Assembly (NCBI GenBank): GCA_900696625.1
Contig: CAADGU010000335.1
Location: forward strand, 1-36,624
Origin: an uncultured Chloroflexota bacterium
Lineage (GTDB): Bacteria; Chloroflexota; Anaerolineae; Promineifilales; Promineifilaceae
DNA length: 36,624 nucleotides
Direction of reading: 5' to 3'
Below the pieces are notes generated by a model, which saw only the letters and a program-made list of their open reading frames with translations, was not told the DNA's origin and did no database searches. Made by a program: the position numbers and the translations under genes. This document shows, piece after piece, positions 23,805 to 32,210 of this stretch. The first letter of the stretch is position 1. Every line of letters begins with the position of its first letter.

Positions 23805-23864
23805 GGTCGGATTCCCGCTCAGGTTTGCGCCTGCTTACCGCTTCATTTGCGATACAATCCCCGC

Positions 23865-24722
23865 ATGACAATACAATGGTTTGCGATAGAAGAGAAAGGG
23901 GTACGGCCGTTGCCCATTCCCAATGGCGTGTCCACATTTGATGGCCTGTATGATGGGCTGGCGTTAGGGGTTTATTCCGCGCTGCGTACCTTTGCCCACC
24001 ATAAATTCCTGCACCTGCAAGGCCACATTGACCGCACGGTACAATCCATGCGGCTGCTGGGCTGGGAATATGTGCTGGATGAAAAACGGCTGCGGCGGGC
24101 GCTGCATCAGGTATGTATGGCCTTTCCGTTTTCAGAGGCACGGGTGCGCTTTGATGTGCTGGCCGCGCCACCGACGCACCTGGGTACAACCAGTCGGGAG
24201 TTGATCGCTCTGCTGCCGTTTGCGCCGCCTGACCCGGCGTTGTATGCGAACGGGGTGGTGGTAGAGGTGACGCACGATTTGCACCGGACACGGCCGTTGG
24301 CTAAAACCGCCGACTTTGCCCAGGCGCGCCGGGTGTATCCGGTTGGTGGCGACGTGTACGAGTATATTCTGGTAGACGAAGCCGGTCATTTGTTGGAAGG
24401 CACGGGCACCAATTTTTATGGCGTGCAGGAGGGGGTGCTGCGCACGGCGGGCAGCGGCGTGCTGGCCGGCATCACCCGCCGCATCGTGCTGGAATTGGCG
24501 GCAGAATTGGGCATACCGGTGGATTTAACGGCCGTACACCTTGACGAAATCCCCCATTTACAGGAAGCAGCGGTTAGCGGGTCATCGCGGGCCATCGTGC
24601 CGGTAGTGCAGATTAGCGGGCAGGTGGTGGGCGACGGCCGTCCCGGCCCCATTTGCCAGCGCCTCCTGACGGCATATAATTCGTTTGTCTCACGAGATAT
24701 TAAAACGGCGGTAGAGGAGTAA
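23865..24722 (+). CDS. class IV (branched-chain/D-amino-acid type) aminotransferase
   Basis: This 285-residue PLP enzyme belongs to fold type IV. It has KTADFAQARR near residue 145, containing the PLP-binding Lys of the family. LLEGTGTNFYGVQEGVLRTA and LAGITRRIVLELA bind the cofactor phosphate. The final EAAVSGSSRAIVPVVQISG matches the closing motif of IlvE and related enzymes. Which amino acid it uses (branched-chain, D-alanine or aminodeoxychorismate lyase activity) is not clear: the branched-chain specificity residues are not recognisable. The ATG at 23865 starts MTIQWFAIEEKG; an upstream frame extension of 38 codons crosses the palindrome and is not conserved-looking. Confidence 0.85.
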   Translation: MTIQWFAIEEKGVRPLPIPNGVSTFDGLYDGLALGVYSALRTFAHHKFLHLQGHIDRTVQSMRLLGWEYVLDEKRLRRALHQVCMAFPFSEARVRFDVLAAPPTHLGTTSRELIALLPFAPPDPALYANGVVVEVTHDLHRTRPLAKTADFAQARRVYPVGGDVYEYILVDEAGHLLEGTGTNFYGVQEGVLRTAGSGVLAGITRRIVLELAAELGIPVDLTAVHLDEIPHLQEAAVSGSSRAIVPVVQISGQVVGDGRPGPICQRLLTAYNSFVSRDIKTAVEE

Positions 24723-24785
24723 TTGGGCAATTGGGTAATTGAGTAATTTGTGCTCAATTACCCAATTGCCCAATTACCCAATTAC
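24721..24785. repeat. inverted GGGTAATT array with a perfect 23-bp stem
   Basis: Positions 24721-24743 and 24753-24775 are exact reverse complements around a 9-base loop, built from AATTGGGY and AATTGAG units. It fills the whole gap between the aminotransferase stop and the pyrE start, so the pyrE ribosome-binding region lies next to the hairpin and no clear SD is visible. Confidence 0.95.
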
Positions 24786-24790
24786 ATTCA

Positions 24791-25396
24791 ATGACCACAC
24801 AAGAAAATTCCCCTCTGGAAAAATTCGCTCTGACTTTGTTTGATGTCGGCGCCGTACAGCTTGGTAAGTTTGTGCTGCACAGCGGCCGCACCTCGCGCAT
24901 TTATTTAGACTTGCGCGTCCTGGTTTCTTACCCGGAGGCGCTGCGGCAGGCCACGGCCGCTTACCGGCAGGTGTTGGAAAAGCTAACCTTTGACCTGTTG
25001 GCGGCGCCGCCACTGGCCGGGCTGCCCTTTGGCACTGCGCTTTGCCTGGACATGAACATCCCCCTCATTTACCCGCGCAAAACTTCCAAAAGTTACGGCA
25101 CGGGCAAGGATATTGAAGGTGTGTGGGAGGTGGGGCAGACGGCCGTGGTCATTGATGATGTGATCACCTCCGGCGACAGCATTATGGAGGCGATGATCGC
25201 CCTCAAAGCCGCCGGTTTGCAGGTGAATGAGGCGGTGGTGTTAATTGATCGCGAACAGGGCGGCAAAGAGATCATGCAAGAACATGGCTACACCGTTCAC
25301 GCCGCCATGGCCATCTCCCAACTGCTGGACATTTTACAAACCCACGAACGCATTACTGAAAAACAGTATGCCAAAGTGTTGAAATCGTTGAAGTGA
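24791..25396 (+). CDS. pyrE: orotate phosphoribosyltransferase
   Basis: This 201-residue enzyme makes orotidine 5'-phosphate from orotate and PRPP in pyrimidine synthesis. The PRPP-binding motif VVIDDVITSGDS is at residues 119-130. The N-terminal GAVQLGKFVLHSGRTSRIYLDLR and the flexible loop PRKTSKSYGTGKDIEG are typical of PyrE. Length matches the family. No other pyr gene is adjacent. The gene is flanked by palindromic arrays on both sides, and no strong Shine-Dalgarno sequence precedes its ATG. Confidence 0.95.
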   Translation: MTTQENSPLEKFALTLFDVGAVQLGKFVLHSGRTSRIYLDLRVLVSYPEALRQATAAYRQVLEKLTFDLLAAPPLAGLPFGTALCLDMNIPLIYPRKTSKSYGTGKDIEGVWEVGQTAVVIDDVITSGDSIMEAMIALKAAGLQVNEAVVLIDREQGGKEIMQEHGYTVHAAMAISQLLDILQTHERITEKQYAKVLKSLK

Positions 25397-25446
25397 TTAG
25401 AGATTAGAGATTGGACGATCTCCAATCTCCAATCTCCATTGGAGAA
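25394..25446. repeat. inverted GATTGGA array between pyrE and the acyl-CoA synthetase
   Basis: Three left-arm units (GATTAGA, GATTAGA, GATTGGA) face TCTCCAATCTCCAATCTCC, giving a hairpin with one mismatch. The GGAGA immediately after it (about 25441) also works as the ribosome-binding site for the downstream ATG at 25452, so folding could affect translation. Confidence 0.85.
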
Positions 25447-25451
25447 TCCCC

Positions 25452-28199
25452 ATGACTGACCAAAAACGAGCCGGGGCGCATAATGTACTGCGGTATGCCC
25501 GGAACCCTTTAGACATGATTTTTGCCCCCAAAAGTGTGGCCGTCATCGGCGCTACGGAGCGGGAAGGCAGCGTGGGCCGCACCATTTTGTGGAACTTGAT
25601 GAGCAGTTCCTTTGGCGGCACCATTTTCCCGGTGACACCCACCCGTAACAGTGTCTTGGGTATTAAAGCGTATCCGAACATCACGGCCGTGCCCGAACCC
25701 ATAGACCTGGCTGTGGTCGTTACCCCGGCCAAAACCGTGCCCGGCATTATCAAAGAGTGCGTGGACGCCGGTGTGCCCGGCGCTATCGTCATTTCTGCCG
25801 GGTTTAAGGAGAGCGGGCCGGAAGGGGTGGCGTTGGAACAGCAAATTCTGACCGAAGCGCGGCGCGGCAATATGCGCATCATTGGTCCCAACTGCCTGGG
25901 GGTGATGAATACCGTCAGTGGCCTGAATGCCACCTTTGCCAGCACCATGGCCCGGCCCGGCACCGTCGGGTTTATCAGCCAGAGCGGGGCGCTTTGCACG
26001 GCTATTTTAGACTGGAGCCTGCGCGAGAACGTTGGCTTTAGCGCCTTCGTTTCCATTGGTTCTATGCTAGATGTGGATTGGGGCGACCTGATTTATTACC
26101 TGGGGGATGACTCCCGCACCAAGAGCATCGTCATCTACATGGAAACCATCGGTAATGCCCGCTCGTTCCTGTCGGCGGCGCGGGAAGTGGCGCTGGTGAA
26201 ACCCATCATCGTCATCAAACCGGGGCGCACCGAAGCAGCAGCGCAGGCGGCGGCCTCGCACACCGGTTCGCTGACGGGCAGCGACGAGGTATTGGCGGCG
26301 GCATTCCGTCGTTCCGGTGTGTTGCGGGTGGATCGGATTGATGACCTGTTTAACATGGCCGAGGTGCTGGCGAAACAACCGCTGCCGCGTGGTCCGCGCC
26401 TGACCATTGTCACCAATGCCGGTGGCCCTGGCGTGTTAGCGACAGACGCGCTTATTGGCAGCGGTGGTGAATTGACGCCGCTGGCCCCGGAAACAATGAC
26501 GGCGCTGGATGAGATTTTACCGGCCCATTGGAGCCACAATAACCCGGTGGATATTTTGGGGGACGCCGACGCCGAACGGTACACCCAGGCGATTCAGATT
26601 GCGGCCAATGACCCCAACAGCGATGGGATGCTGGTGATTCTGACGCCCCAGGCGATGACTTCCCCGACACAAACGGCGCAACTGCTGCACAAGCAGTACG
26701 GCCGTCCCGCCGGCTACAAATTTGGCAAACCGATTCTGGCAAGCTGGATGGGTGGGGCAGACGTTCACGCCGGGCAAGATATTTTGAACCAGGGCAACAT
26801 CCCCACCTTTGACTTTCCCGACACGGCGGCGCGCACCTTCTTTTACATGTGGCGTTTCCAGCGGCGGTTGCAAAGCTTGTACGAGACGCCCCATACCCCG
26901 ACACAGACGCCAGAAAGCACGGCCCGCCACGAAGAAGTGTGGCAAATGATGGAGCGGGTGCGCCAGACAGGGCGGACTATCCTCACCGAATATGAGTCCA
27001 AGCAGGTGTTGGCCGCTTATGATATTCCCACCGTCGAGACACGGCTGGCGAGCAATGAAGAGGAAGCGGTGGCGGTGGCTGAAGCCATTGGTTATCCGGT
27101 GGTGATTAAACTTAATTCGGAGACGATTACGCACAAGACGGATGTGGGCGGTGTGCGGCTAGACCTGGTAACGGCCGATGAGGTGCGCCATGCTTACCGC
27201 TCTATGAAAGAGGCTGTCACCTCCAGATACAGCGCCGCTGATTTTTTGGGTGTGACGGTGCAGCCCATGTTGAATTTGAAAAATGGGTATGAGTTGATCG
27301 TTGGCAGCAGCCCAGACCCGCAGTTTGGGCCGGTGCTGCTGTTTGGCTCCGGTGGTACGCTGGTGGAGGTGTTCAAAGACCGGGCGCTAGGACTGCCGCC
27401 GCTGACGACGACGCTGGCGCGGCGCATGATGGAGCGGACGAAGATTTATGAGGCGCTGAAAGGGGTACGTGGCCGTGCGCCGGTTGACCTACCGGAGTTA
27501 GAGTTGTTGCTGGCCCATTTTGGTGATCTGGTGGTGGAGCAGCGCTGGATTAAGGAAATTGATATTAACCCGCTGTTTGCTTCGGACGAGCATCTGATTG
27601 CGCTGGATGCGCGGGTGGTGCTGTATGGGCCGGAGGTGACGGAAGACGAACTGCCCCGGCTGGCGATACGGCCGTACCCCATTGAATACGCCCAACCTTA
27701 CACCACCACCCAGGGCGACCATTTGCACATTCGCCCCATCCGGGCCGAAGATGAGCCCCAGGTGGTGGAATTCCACAAAACGCTGTCCGAAAAGAGCGTG
27801 TATATGCGTTATTTCCGCGCCTTCCAATATGACCAGCGGGTGGAGCATGACCGGCTGGTGCGGATTTGCCATGTGGATTATGACCGAGAGGTGGTGCTGG
27901 TGGCCGAAAAAATGGATGAGGCGACCGGCGCCAAACAGATATTGGGCATTGGCCGCCTGACCAGGGCACGGAATGCTGAAACCGGCGAGTTTGCCTTGCT
28001 GATCAGCGATATGTACCAGGGGCATGGGCTGGGCACGGAATTACTGCGGCGGTTGCTGCGTTACGGCCGTGCCGAAGGCATTACTCGCGTCGAAGCCTAT
28101 ATCCTGGCCGAAAACCGGGGCATGCTGCATGTGTGTGAGAAGTTGGGCTTCACCTTCCACCGCGAGGCGGAGGTGATTAAAGCGGTGATAGAGTTGTAA
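25452..28199 (+). CDS. ADP-forming acyl-CoA synthetase fused to a GNAT acetyltransferase
   Basis: This 915-residue fusion has an N-terminal CoA-binding Rossmann domain ([21 protein letters not shown], about 18-150) and a ligase-CoA domain with [13 protein letters not shown] and [18 protein letters not shown] (about 160-300). An ATP-grasp domain follows (about 480-710: [45 protein letters not shown]). A C-terminal GNAT domain (about 745-915) has [19 protein letters not shown]. The family combines acyl-CoA/ATP interconversion with protein lysine acetylation, as in PatZ/YfiQ-like enzymes. In PatZ-type proteins the synthetase half is often catalytically silent; here the His loop looks intact, so real synthetase activity is possible. 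Confidence 0.93.
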   Translation: MTDQKRAGAHNVLRYARNPLDMIFAPKSVAVIGATEREGSVGRTILWNLMSSSFGGTIFPVTPTRNSVLGIKAYPNITAVPEPIDLAVVVTPAKTVPGIIKECVDAGVPGAIVISAGFKESGPEGVALEQQILTEARRGNMRIIGPNCLGVMNTVSGLNATFASTMARPGTVGFISQSGALCTAILDWSLRENVGFSAFVSIGSMLDVDWGDLIYYLGDDSRTKSIVIYMETIGNARSFLSAAREVALVKPIIVIKPGRTEAAAQAAASHTGSLTGSDEVLAAAFRRSGVLRVDRIDDLFNMAEVLAKQPLPRGPRLTIVTNAGGPGVLATDALIGSGGELTPLAPETMTALDEILPAHWSHNNPVDILGDADAERYTQAIQIAANDPNSDGMLVILTPQAMTSPTQTAQLLHKQYGRPAGYKFGKPILASWMGGADVHAGQDILNQGNIPTFDFPDTAARTFFYMWRFQRRLQSLYETPHTPTQTPESTARHEEVWQMMERVRQTGRTILTEYESKQVLAAYDIPTVETRLASNEEEAVAVAEAIGYPVVIKLNSETITHKTDVGGVRLDLVTADEVRHAYRSMKEAVTSRYSAADFLGVTVQPMLNLKNGYELIVGSSPDPQFGPVLLFGSGGTLVEVFKDRALGLPPLTTTLARRMMERTKIYEALKGVRGRAPVDLPELELLLAHFGDLVVEQRWIKEIDINPLFASDEHLIALDARVVLYGPEVTEDELPRLAIRPYPIEYAQPYTTTQGDHLHIRPIRAEDEPQVVEFHKTLSEKSVYMRYFRAFQYDQRVEHDRLVRICHVDYDREVVLVAEKMDEATGAKQILGIGRLTRARNAETGEFALLISDMYQGHGLGTELLRRLLRYGRAEGITRVEAYILAENRGMLHVCEKLGFTFHREAEVIKAVIEL

Positions 28200-28241
28200 T
28201 TGAGTAATTGGGTAATTGAGTAATTACCCAATTACTCAATT
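28198..28241. terminator. perfect 20-bp GRGTAATT hairpin between convergent genes
   Basis: Positions 28198-28217 and 28222-28241 are exact reverse complements around a 4-base loop (GAGT). It lies exactly between the stops of the acyl-CoA synthetase gene (plus) and the anchored-protein gene (minus), overlapping both stop codons. The position suggests a bidirectional terminator, although there is no GC-rich stem with a U-tract as in classic terminators. Confidence 0.7.
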
Positions 28242-28812
28242 ACTCAATTTCTTTTGAACGACGGCGCCATTCTAAAGCTGCACCCGCCAGGAGAATGAGG
28301 ACGCCAAGCACGGCCGTGACCACCACCCCCGTTTGTAGATGATCATTCGCGGCGGCTGCGCCAGATTGGGGTAAAACAATGACGGCATTCGTGCCACCCT
28401 GGCTGATGCAGAAATTCACGTCTGTCTGCACCAGGCCGGTATCTGGCAAGACAGGCACATAGAGCGGATTCCGGGAAGTGACAATCCATTTGCTGGCGTC
28501 GGGGCGGGCGGTCACTTCCCAGATGCTTTGCCCGGCGGCTGCCAGCCCATACGTGCCATCGCTGCCCGTTGTCAGCGAAATAACGGTGGCCTTATCGCTG
28601 CTCACAAAGACGATCTCCACGCCAGGCACCGGATTCTCCCCGGCGACGCCCGTGCCCACACAAACGCCATCCCCATTGACATCTGTGTATACCGCGCCGG
28701 CCAGTTTGCCCTGGGTTTCCGTGCCTTGCGCCGCCACGGTAGCCACTGCCAGCAGCAGCCCTATGACGGTGATCAAGGTGAATACAATGGTTTTTTGTTG
28801 CCAGAATTTCAT
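28240..28812 (-). CDS. secreted cell-wall-anchored SdrD-B-like protein (sortase substrate)
   Basis: This 190-residue protein has a signal peptide (TIVFTLITVIGLLLAVATVA, cut near AAQG), then one SdrD B-type beta-sandwich domain (VYTDVNGDGVCVGTGVAGE, then YGLAAAGQSIWEVT). The tail has LPQSG at 147-151, a membrane helix at about 162-180 and EWRRRSKEIE: the layout of a sortase sorting signal, with Ser in place of the Thr of LPxTG. A second canonical LPDTG at 122-126 is not followed by a helix and is probably within the folded domain. The sortase gene is directly upstream (64 bp gap), supporting an enzyme-substrate pair. Confidence 0.85.
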   Translation of the reverse strand: MKFWQQKTIVFTLITVIGLLLAVATVAAQGTETQGKLAGAVYTDVNGDGVCVGTGVAGENPVPGVEIVFVSSDKATVISLTTGSDGTYGLAAAGQSIWEVTARPDASKWIVTSRNPLYVPVLPDTGLVQTDVNFCISQGGTNAVIVLPQSGAAAANDHLQTGVVVTAVLGVLILLAGAALEWRRRSKEIE

Positions 28813-28840
28813 CGAGAGCCTCCTTGAAATAAATGTGTTG

Positions 28841-28880
28841 TTGAGATTGGAGATTAGAGATTTTTAGCCTATCATCTCAA
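28841..28880. repeat. short GATTGGA array between anchored protein and sortase genes
   Basis: TTGAGAT-TGGAGATTAGAGATT on the left, with ATCTCAA on the right as a short opposing arm. It overlaps the sortase stop codon (28877-28879) and is a weaker version of the GATTGGA arrays seen elsewhere. Confidence 0.6.
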
Positions 28881-29644
28881 TTCTTATCTTCGCTTACAGT
28901 TGCATTGCCTGACCTATGGTCGTTTTTTCCCACCGGGTAAGCGACGACAACCAGCCGGTGAGAGTTATCTTCGTAGGGCCAGCAGGTGACTAACGTCAGC
29001 CGTGCGTCGTTTGTGGGGTTTATCCAACTGGCGTTTTGCACGCGGACGGTGAGTGGTTGGTCACGCTCAGGCAGAATCTCCACGGTGGCGACGGTGTAGG
29101 TATACGGCCGTTCCTGCCCATACACAATGATCTCCGCCCCTTCTTCCAATTCATCCAGATCACGAAACACTTCGCCATGAATGTTGTGGTGCCCGTTGAG
29201 AACGGTGTTGCCGGCTGTGCCCAGGGGCGCGCTGGTATTGTGCCAGCCGGCGCGGAACTCTGGCGGTACCTGCCACTGGTAATAGGTCTGCCCCCCGTTT
29301 TGTACCTGTATCAGACCAACGCTGCCGACGGGTGCATCCAGGTCGAGGGCGGGAATGACAATGCGCTCAGGCTGCCCCCGGACAAAGGCCAGTGTGCTTT
29401 CGTTGGGCGCGGTTAGCGCTTCCTCTGCTTCTAGCGGGGTTTCGGGTAACAAGGCGATTTCAGCATCGCCGGTTTGCGGTGGGGCGGTGGGCAAAACGGC
29501 CGTCGGAATGCGGGCGATGGTCTGGGGTGGATTGTAAGTGAGGAGGAGGAGAAGGGTGACGGCCGTGCAGACCACTACCAGCCCGACGACAATAAAAACG
29601 ATGCCCAGGGGGATAACTTCGCCATCTTTTGACCGCTTCGCCAT
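28877..29644 (-). CDS. membrane-anchored sortase
   Basis: This 255-residue transpeptidase has one N-terminal membrane helix (IPLGIVFIVVGLVVVCTAVT), a Pro/Thr-rich linker and a sortase beta-barrel. The active site is complete: NGHHNIHGEVFRDL with His152, TLVTCWPY with Cys221, and SHRLVV with Arg230. It joins cell-wall proteins to a nucleophile in the envelope, and its likely substrate is encoded immediately downstream. Class is uncertain; the TCWPY/HRLVV spacing and small linker suit class D or E-like sortases rather than class A. The start at 29644 (MAKRSKDGE) is favoured over an ATG seven codons upstream because KRSK suits a cytoplasmic tail. Confidence 0.9.
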   Translation of the reverse strand: MAKRSKDGEVIPLGIVFIVVGLVVVCTAVTLLLLLTYNPPQTIARIPTAVLPTAPPQTGDAEIALLPETPLEAEEALTAPNESTLAFVRGQPERIVIPALDLDAPVGSVGLIQVQNGGQTYYQWQVPPEFRAGWHNTSAPLGTAGNTVLNGHHNIHGEVFRDLDELEEGAEIIVYGQERPYTYTVATVEILPERDQPLTVRVQNASWINPTNDARLTLVTCWPYEDNSHRLVVVAYPVGKNDHRSGNATVSEDKN

Positions 29645-29696
29645 GCGGCGTAGTATAAACCACACCTGCGATTATGTAAAACAAGTGTAGCTGTAC

Positions 29697-29759
29697 AGAC
29701 CTGACAGGTTTTACCAGAGAACAACCTCATCAATTAACCTCAAAAAACCTGTCAGGTCT
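29697..29759. repeat. CCTGACAGG-family inverted repeat upstream of the sortase gene
   Basis: AGACCTGACAGGTTTT (29697-29712) and AAAACCTGTCAGGTCT (29744-29759) form a perfect 16-bp stem with a 31-base loop. This is the third copy of the family in the window and the one with the longest loop. Confidence 0.88.
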
Positions 29760-29804
29760 TGTGGGGCTGAATAGTTACGATCAGCGTGGCAAAGGTGAGG
29801 CCGG

Positions 29805-29822
29805 TCGCGCATCACGCATCAC
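29805..29822. repeat. short direct GCATCAC array
   Basis: The bases TCGCGCATCACGCATCAC hold two copies of the GCATCAC/GCGTGAT unit seen in the inverted arrays, with no opposing arm. They lie a few bases downstream of the AarF-like gene stop. Confidence 0.5.
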
Positions 29823-29826
29823 ACCC

Positions 29827-31542
29827 TTATGGTTTGTCACGGCCGTGCCACAATTGCCAGAGGATAAAAAGTATCAGAAGCCCGGCCAATATCGAGGCCG
29901 CTACATAGCCGGTAAAGGCAATGGTGGTAAATGTGGCCGATTGCTCAAATTCAAAGGCCGCGGCAATGCCCGTGGCAATAGCTGACCCCACAATCAACCC
30001 GCCCAGCAAAATGCCCAGGACGACGTAACGCACCAGCCGCCCCAGCCGATCCACCTGGTCATTAAGTCCAGATGTGTCGTGGTAAATTTCCAGCCGCCCT
30101 TTTTGATATTGATCCAGCCATTTCAGTGTGGCTTCTTGCAGGCTGGGCAGGCGTTGGGCTACTTCGCGCAGGGTGTAGGTCGCTTCTTGTTTGACCACAT
30201 TGGTGATGTTTTCGGCGGTGATTTCTTTGCGCACCAGTTCCAGCGTGATGCCCATGCCCACTTCCACAAAACCACCTTGCGGGAAGAGCAAACGGCCGGC
30301 AACTTCCATTTGCATCATAGACTTAATCGCCAGCGTCAGGCTGGGGTCTAGCTGCAAGCCATTTTCGCGCAAAACAGACATCACCTCATTCAACGTTTCA
30401 GACATCGGCGCCGTTTGCTGCTGCATCAGCCGCCCCACCCGCCGCTCAAAGTCACGCAAAAAGGCGCTTTCATTCACCTCGCGGAAGGGGACGCTGAGGG
30501 ATCGCGCCGCTTGCGCCAGCCCGCGCACATCCTGTTGTTGCATGACGAGCAGCATATTGATCATGTTGGCCCGCTGCCGCACGGTCAGTTCACCCACCAT
30601 GCCCACGTCTAAAAACACAATGTCCCCATCACGCCGGTTCACAAAGACATTGCCGGGGTGCAGGTCGCCATGGAAAAAGCCATCAATGAGGATTTGCTTG
30701 AGGGTGGCGCGCAGGGCGTTTTTTGCCAGTTCTTCTTTGTCAAAACCAGCTTCGTCAATGGCAGCCAGGTTTGTCAACTTGACGCCGTCAATGAATTCCA
30801 TCGTGAGTACCCGACCGGTACACTGTTCGTTATAAATGACCGGCAGCCGGGCCGCTGGAATCCCCTCCAGGTTTTGGTTGAGGCGGATAATGTTGTAGGC
30901 TTCAATGCGATAATCCAATTCGGCCAGCACTTGCTGCCCAAACTCGTCCACCACACCCACCAGCCCCATATCTTGCGCCCATTGCAGCCGCCGCTGCACC
31001 AGACGCGCCAGCCAGCTCATAATGCCCACATCGGCGCGCACCTGTTTGATAACGTTCGGCCGTTGCACTTTGACCACCACTTCCTCACCGGTATGCAGGG
31101 TGGCCCGGTGTACCTGGCCCAGTGAAGCGGCAGCTAAGGGGATGGGATTAAACGTGGCATAGACTTCTTCAGGCGGTGCGCCCAATTCGGCGATGATGAT
31201 CTCGCGCACCTGTTCATAGGGAAACGGCCGTACACTACTCTGTAACTTGCTCAACTCCACCGCCCAATCTGACGGCAGCGCCTGCGACTGGCTGGAAATC
31301 AGCTGCCCCACCTTCACGTAAATCGGCCCCAACTCTTGCAGCAGCAGCCTGGTTTTGACCGGAACTGTGAGTACATCCGGGGATTGATCGATGCCATACA
31401 GCCACTCCAGGAAAAAGCGGCGTGTTAGGCCAATCAACCCCCGATCCAGGGCAAAATCCAGACCATAACGCATAATCGTGTTATAGCTTTGTTGCAAACG
31501 CAAACTTTCACGAAATTCGTCCAGACGACTACGCCGTTTCAT
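29827..31542 (-). CDS. AarF/UbiB/ABC1-family atypical kinase
   Basis: This 571-residue protein has the KxGQ motif in PIYVKVGQLISSQSQALP (replacing the usual glycine loop of kinases), then VVVKVQRP with the ATP-binding Lys, DLHPGNVFV as catalytic loop, and FLDVGMVGEL for metal binding. Two C-terminal membrane helices (VVLGILLGGLIVGSAIATG and YVAASILAGLLILFILWQLW) anchor it. The family supports quinone synthesis or lipid export by an ATPase-like mechanism. Start at 31542 overlaps the preceding 4-TM gene by 14 bases, so the two are translationally coupled. Quinone or isoprenoid lipid metabolism is likely, but no ubi or men gene is nearby. Confidence 0.9.
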   Translation of the reverse strand: MKRRSRLDEFRESLRLQQSYNTIMRYGLDFALDRGLIGLTRRFFLEWLYGIDQSPDVLTVPVKTRLLLQELGPIYVKVGQLISSQSQALPSDWAVELSKLQSSVRPFPYEQVREIIIAELGAPPEEVYATFNPIPLAAASLGQVHRATLHTGEEVVVKVQRPNVIKQVRADVGIMSWLARLVQRRLQWAQDMGLVGVVDEFGQQVLAELDYRIEAYNIIRLNQNLEGIPAARLPVIYNEQCTGRVLTMEFIDGVKLTNLAAIDEAGFDKEELAKNALRATLKQILIDGFFHGDLHPGNVFVNRRDGDIVFLDVGMVGELTVRQRANMINMLLVMQQQDVRGLAQAARSLSVPFREVNESAFLRDFERRVGRLMQQQTAPMSETLNEVMSVLRENGLQLDPSLTLAIKSMMQMEVAGRLLFPQGGFVEVGMGITLELVRKEITAENITNVVKQEATYTLREVAQRLPSLQEATLKWLDQYQKGRLEIYHDTSGLNDQVDRLGRLVRYVVLGILLGGLIVGSAIATGIAAAFEFEQSATFTTIAFTGYVAASILAGLLILFILWQLWHGRDKP

Positions 31543-31969
31543 GTTGCGCCTCCTCTTCCCGCAGCGCCTGGACATAACCAAGTGGTGGGATTACGCCAAA
31601 AAGGTAATCAAGGAAGCTGCCTAACAAGCCAATGAAGATGCCGCCAACCAGAGCCGCCAGCAAACTGTCTATCACCAGACCCTTGAAGAAAATGGACATC
31701 AACCACAAAATGGCCGCGTTCACAAAAATCAACACAATGCCGTAAGTCACAAAGAGCAAACGGATGGTAAGTAATTGTAAAAACGGCTTCACGAAGGTAT
31801 TGAGCAGCCCCAAACCCGCAGCCAGCAAAAGCAGCATACCAAAGCGGTAATTCACCAGGTGAATGCCAGGGGTCAAGAGGATGATGATTGCCAACGTGAT
31901 CGAGTTGACCACCAAACTCACGAGGATGACCTTCCAATTGAGGGGAATTAATTTGCGCCAGTTTTTCAT
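31529..31969 (-). CDS. 4-TM phage-holin-superfamily-like membrane protein
   Basis: This 146-residue protein has four membrane helices: WKVILVSLVVNSITLAIIIL, RFGMLLLLAAGLGLLNTF, LLFVTYGIVLIFVNAAILWL and LLAALVGGIFIGLLGSFLDY. The spacing and the NTFVKPFLQLLTIRLL loop match the holin family IV (membrane proteins annotated as phage holin but usually housekeeping). Its end overlaps the AarF-like kinase start by 14 bases, so the two work together or need equal amounts. The upstream 241-bp gap to the acyl-CoA dehydrogenase gene is AT-rich and probably holds the promoter, but I see no clear boxes. Confidence 0.75.
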   Translation of the reverse strand: MKNWRKLIPLNWKVILVSLVVNSITLAIIILLTPGIHLVNYRFGMLLLLAAGLGLLNTFVKPFLQLLTIRLLFVTYGIVLIFVNAAILWLMSIFFKGLVIDSLLAALVGGIFIGLLGSFLDYLFGVIPPLGYVQALREEEAQHETA

Positions 31970-32170
31970 AAGTGCCTGATCTGTTTTGCAAGTCTGACAA
32001 CCATAACCTGCCTAGAGGTGGATAAACACTCTTATCACTGTGATGGCTCTAAGACACAGTAATCGTAACTTAGCTTATTACAAATCTTGTATGTCTGGAT
32101 CAACCAAAATGGTGCAATTAGGGAGTAGATAGGACTGGGGATGGGGGGCAGGTGGCTTGTTATCGTAAGC

Positions 32171-32203
32171 AGACATCCGATTTTTTCAAAAAATCGGATG
32201 TCT
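32171..32203. terminator. perfect 16-bp inverted repeat after the acyl-CoA dehydrogenase gene
   Basis: AGACATCCGATTTTTT and AAAAAATCGGATGTCT flank a single C. It starts 8 bp after the dehydrogenase stop and ends with a run of U in the transcript of the stem, so it is a good terminator candidate for that gene. Confidence 0.7.
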
Positions 32204-32210
32204 GGGGTAG

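Noticed and set aside
24721-24785. Insertion sequence ends or a transposon relic
   Set aside because: The inverted repeats have no transposase or target duplication between or around them and are built of short repeated units, so they are hairpin arrays.
28198-28241. Classic rho-independent terminators for every hairpin
   Set aside because: Several hairpins lie inside operons or in leaders, and most lack a GC-rich stem with a U tract; a terminator role is kept only where position supports it.
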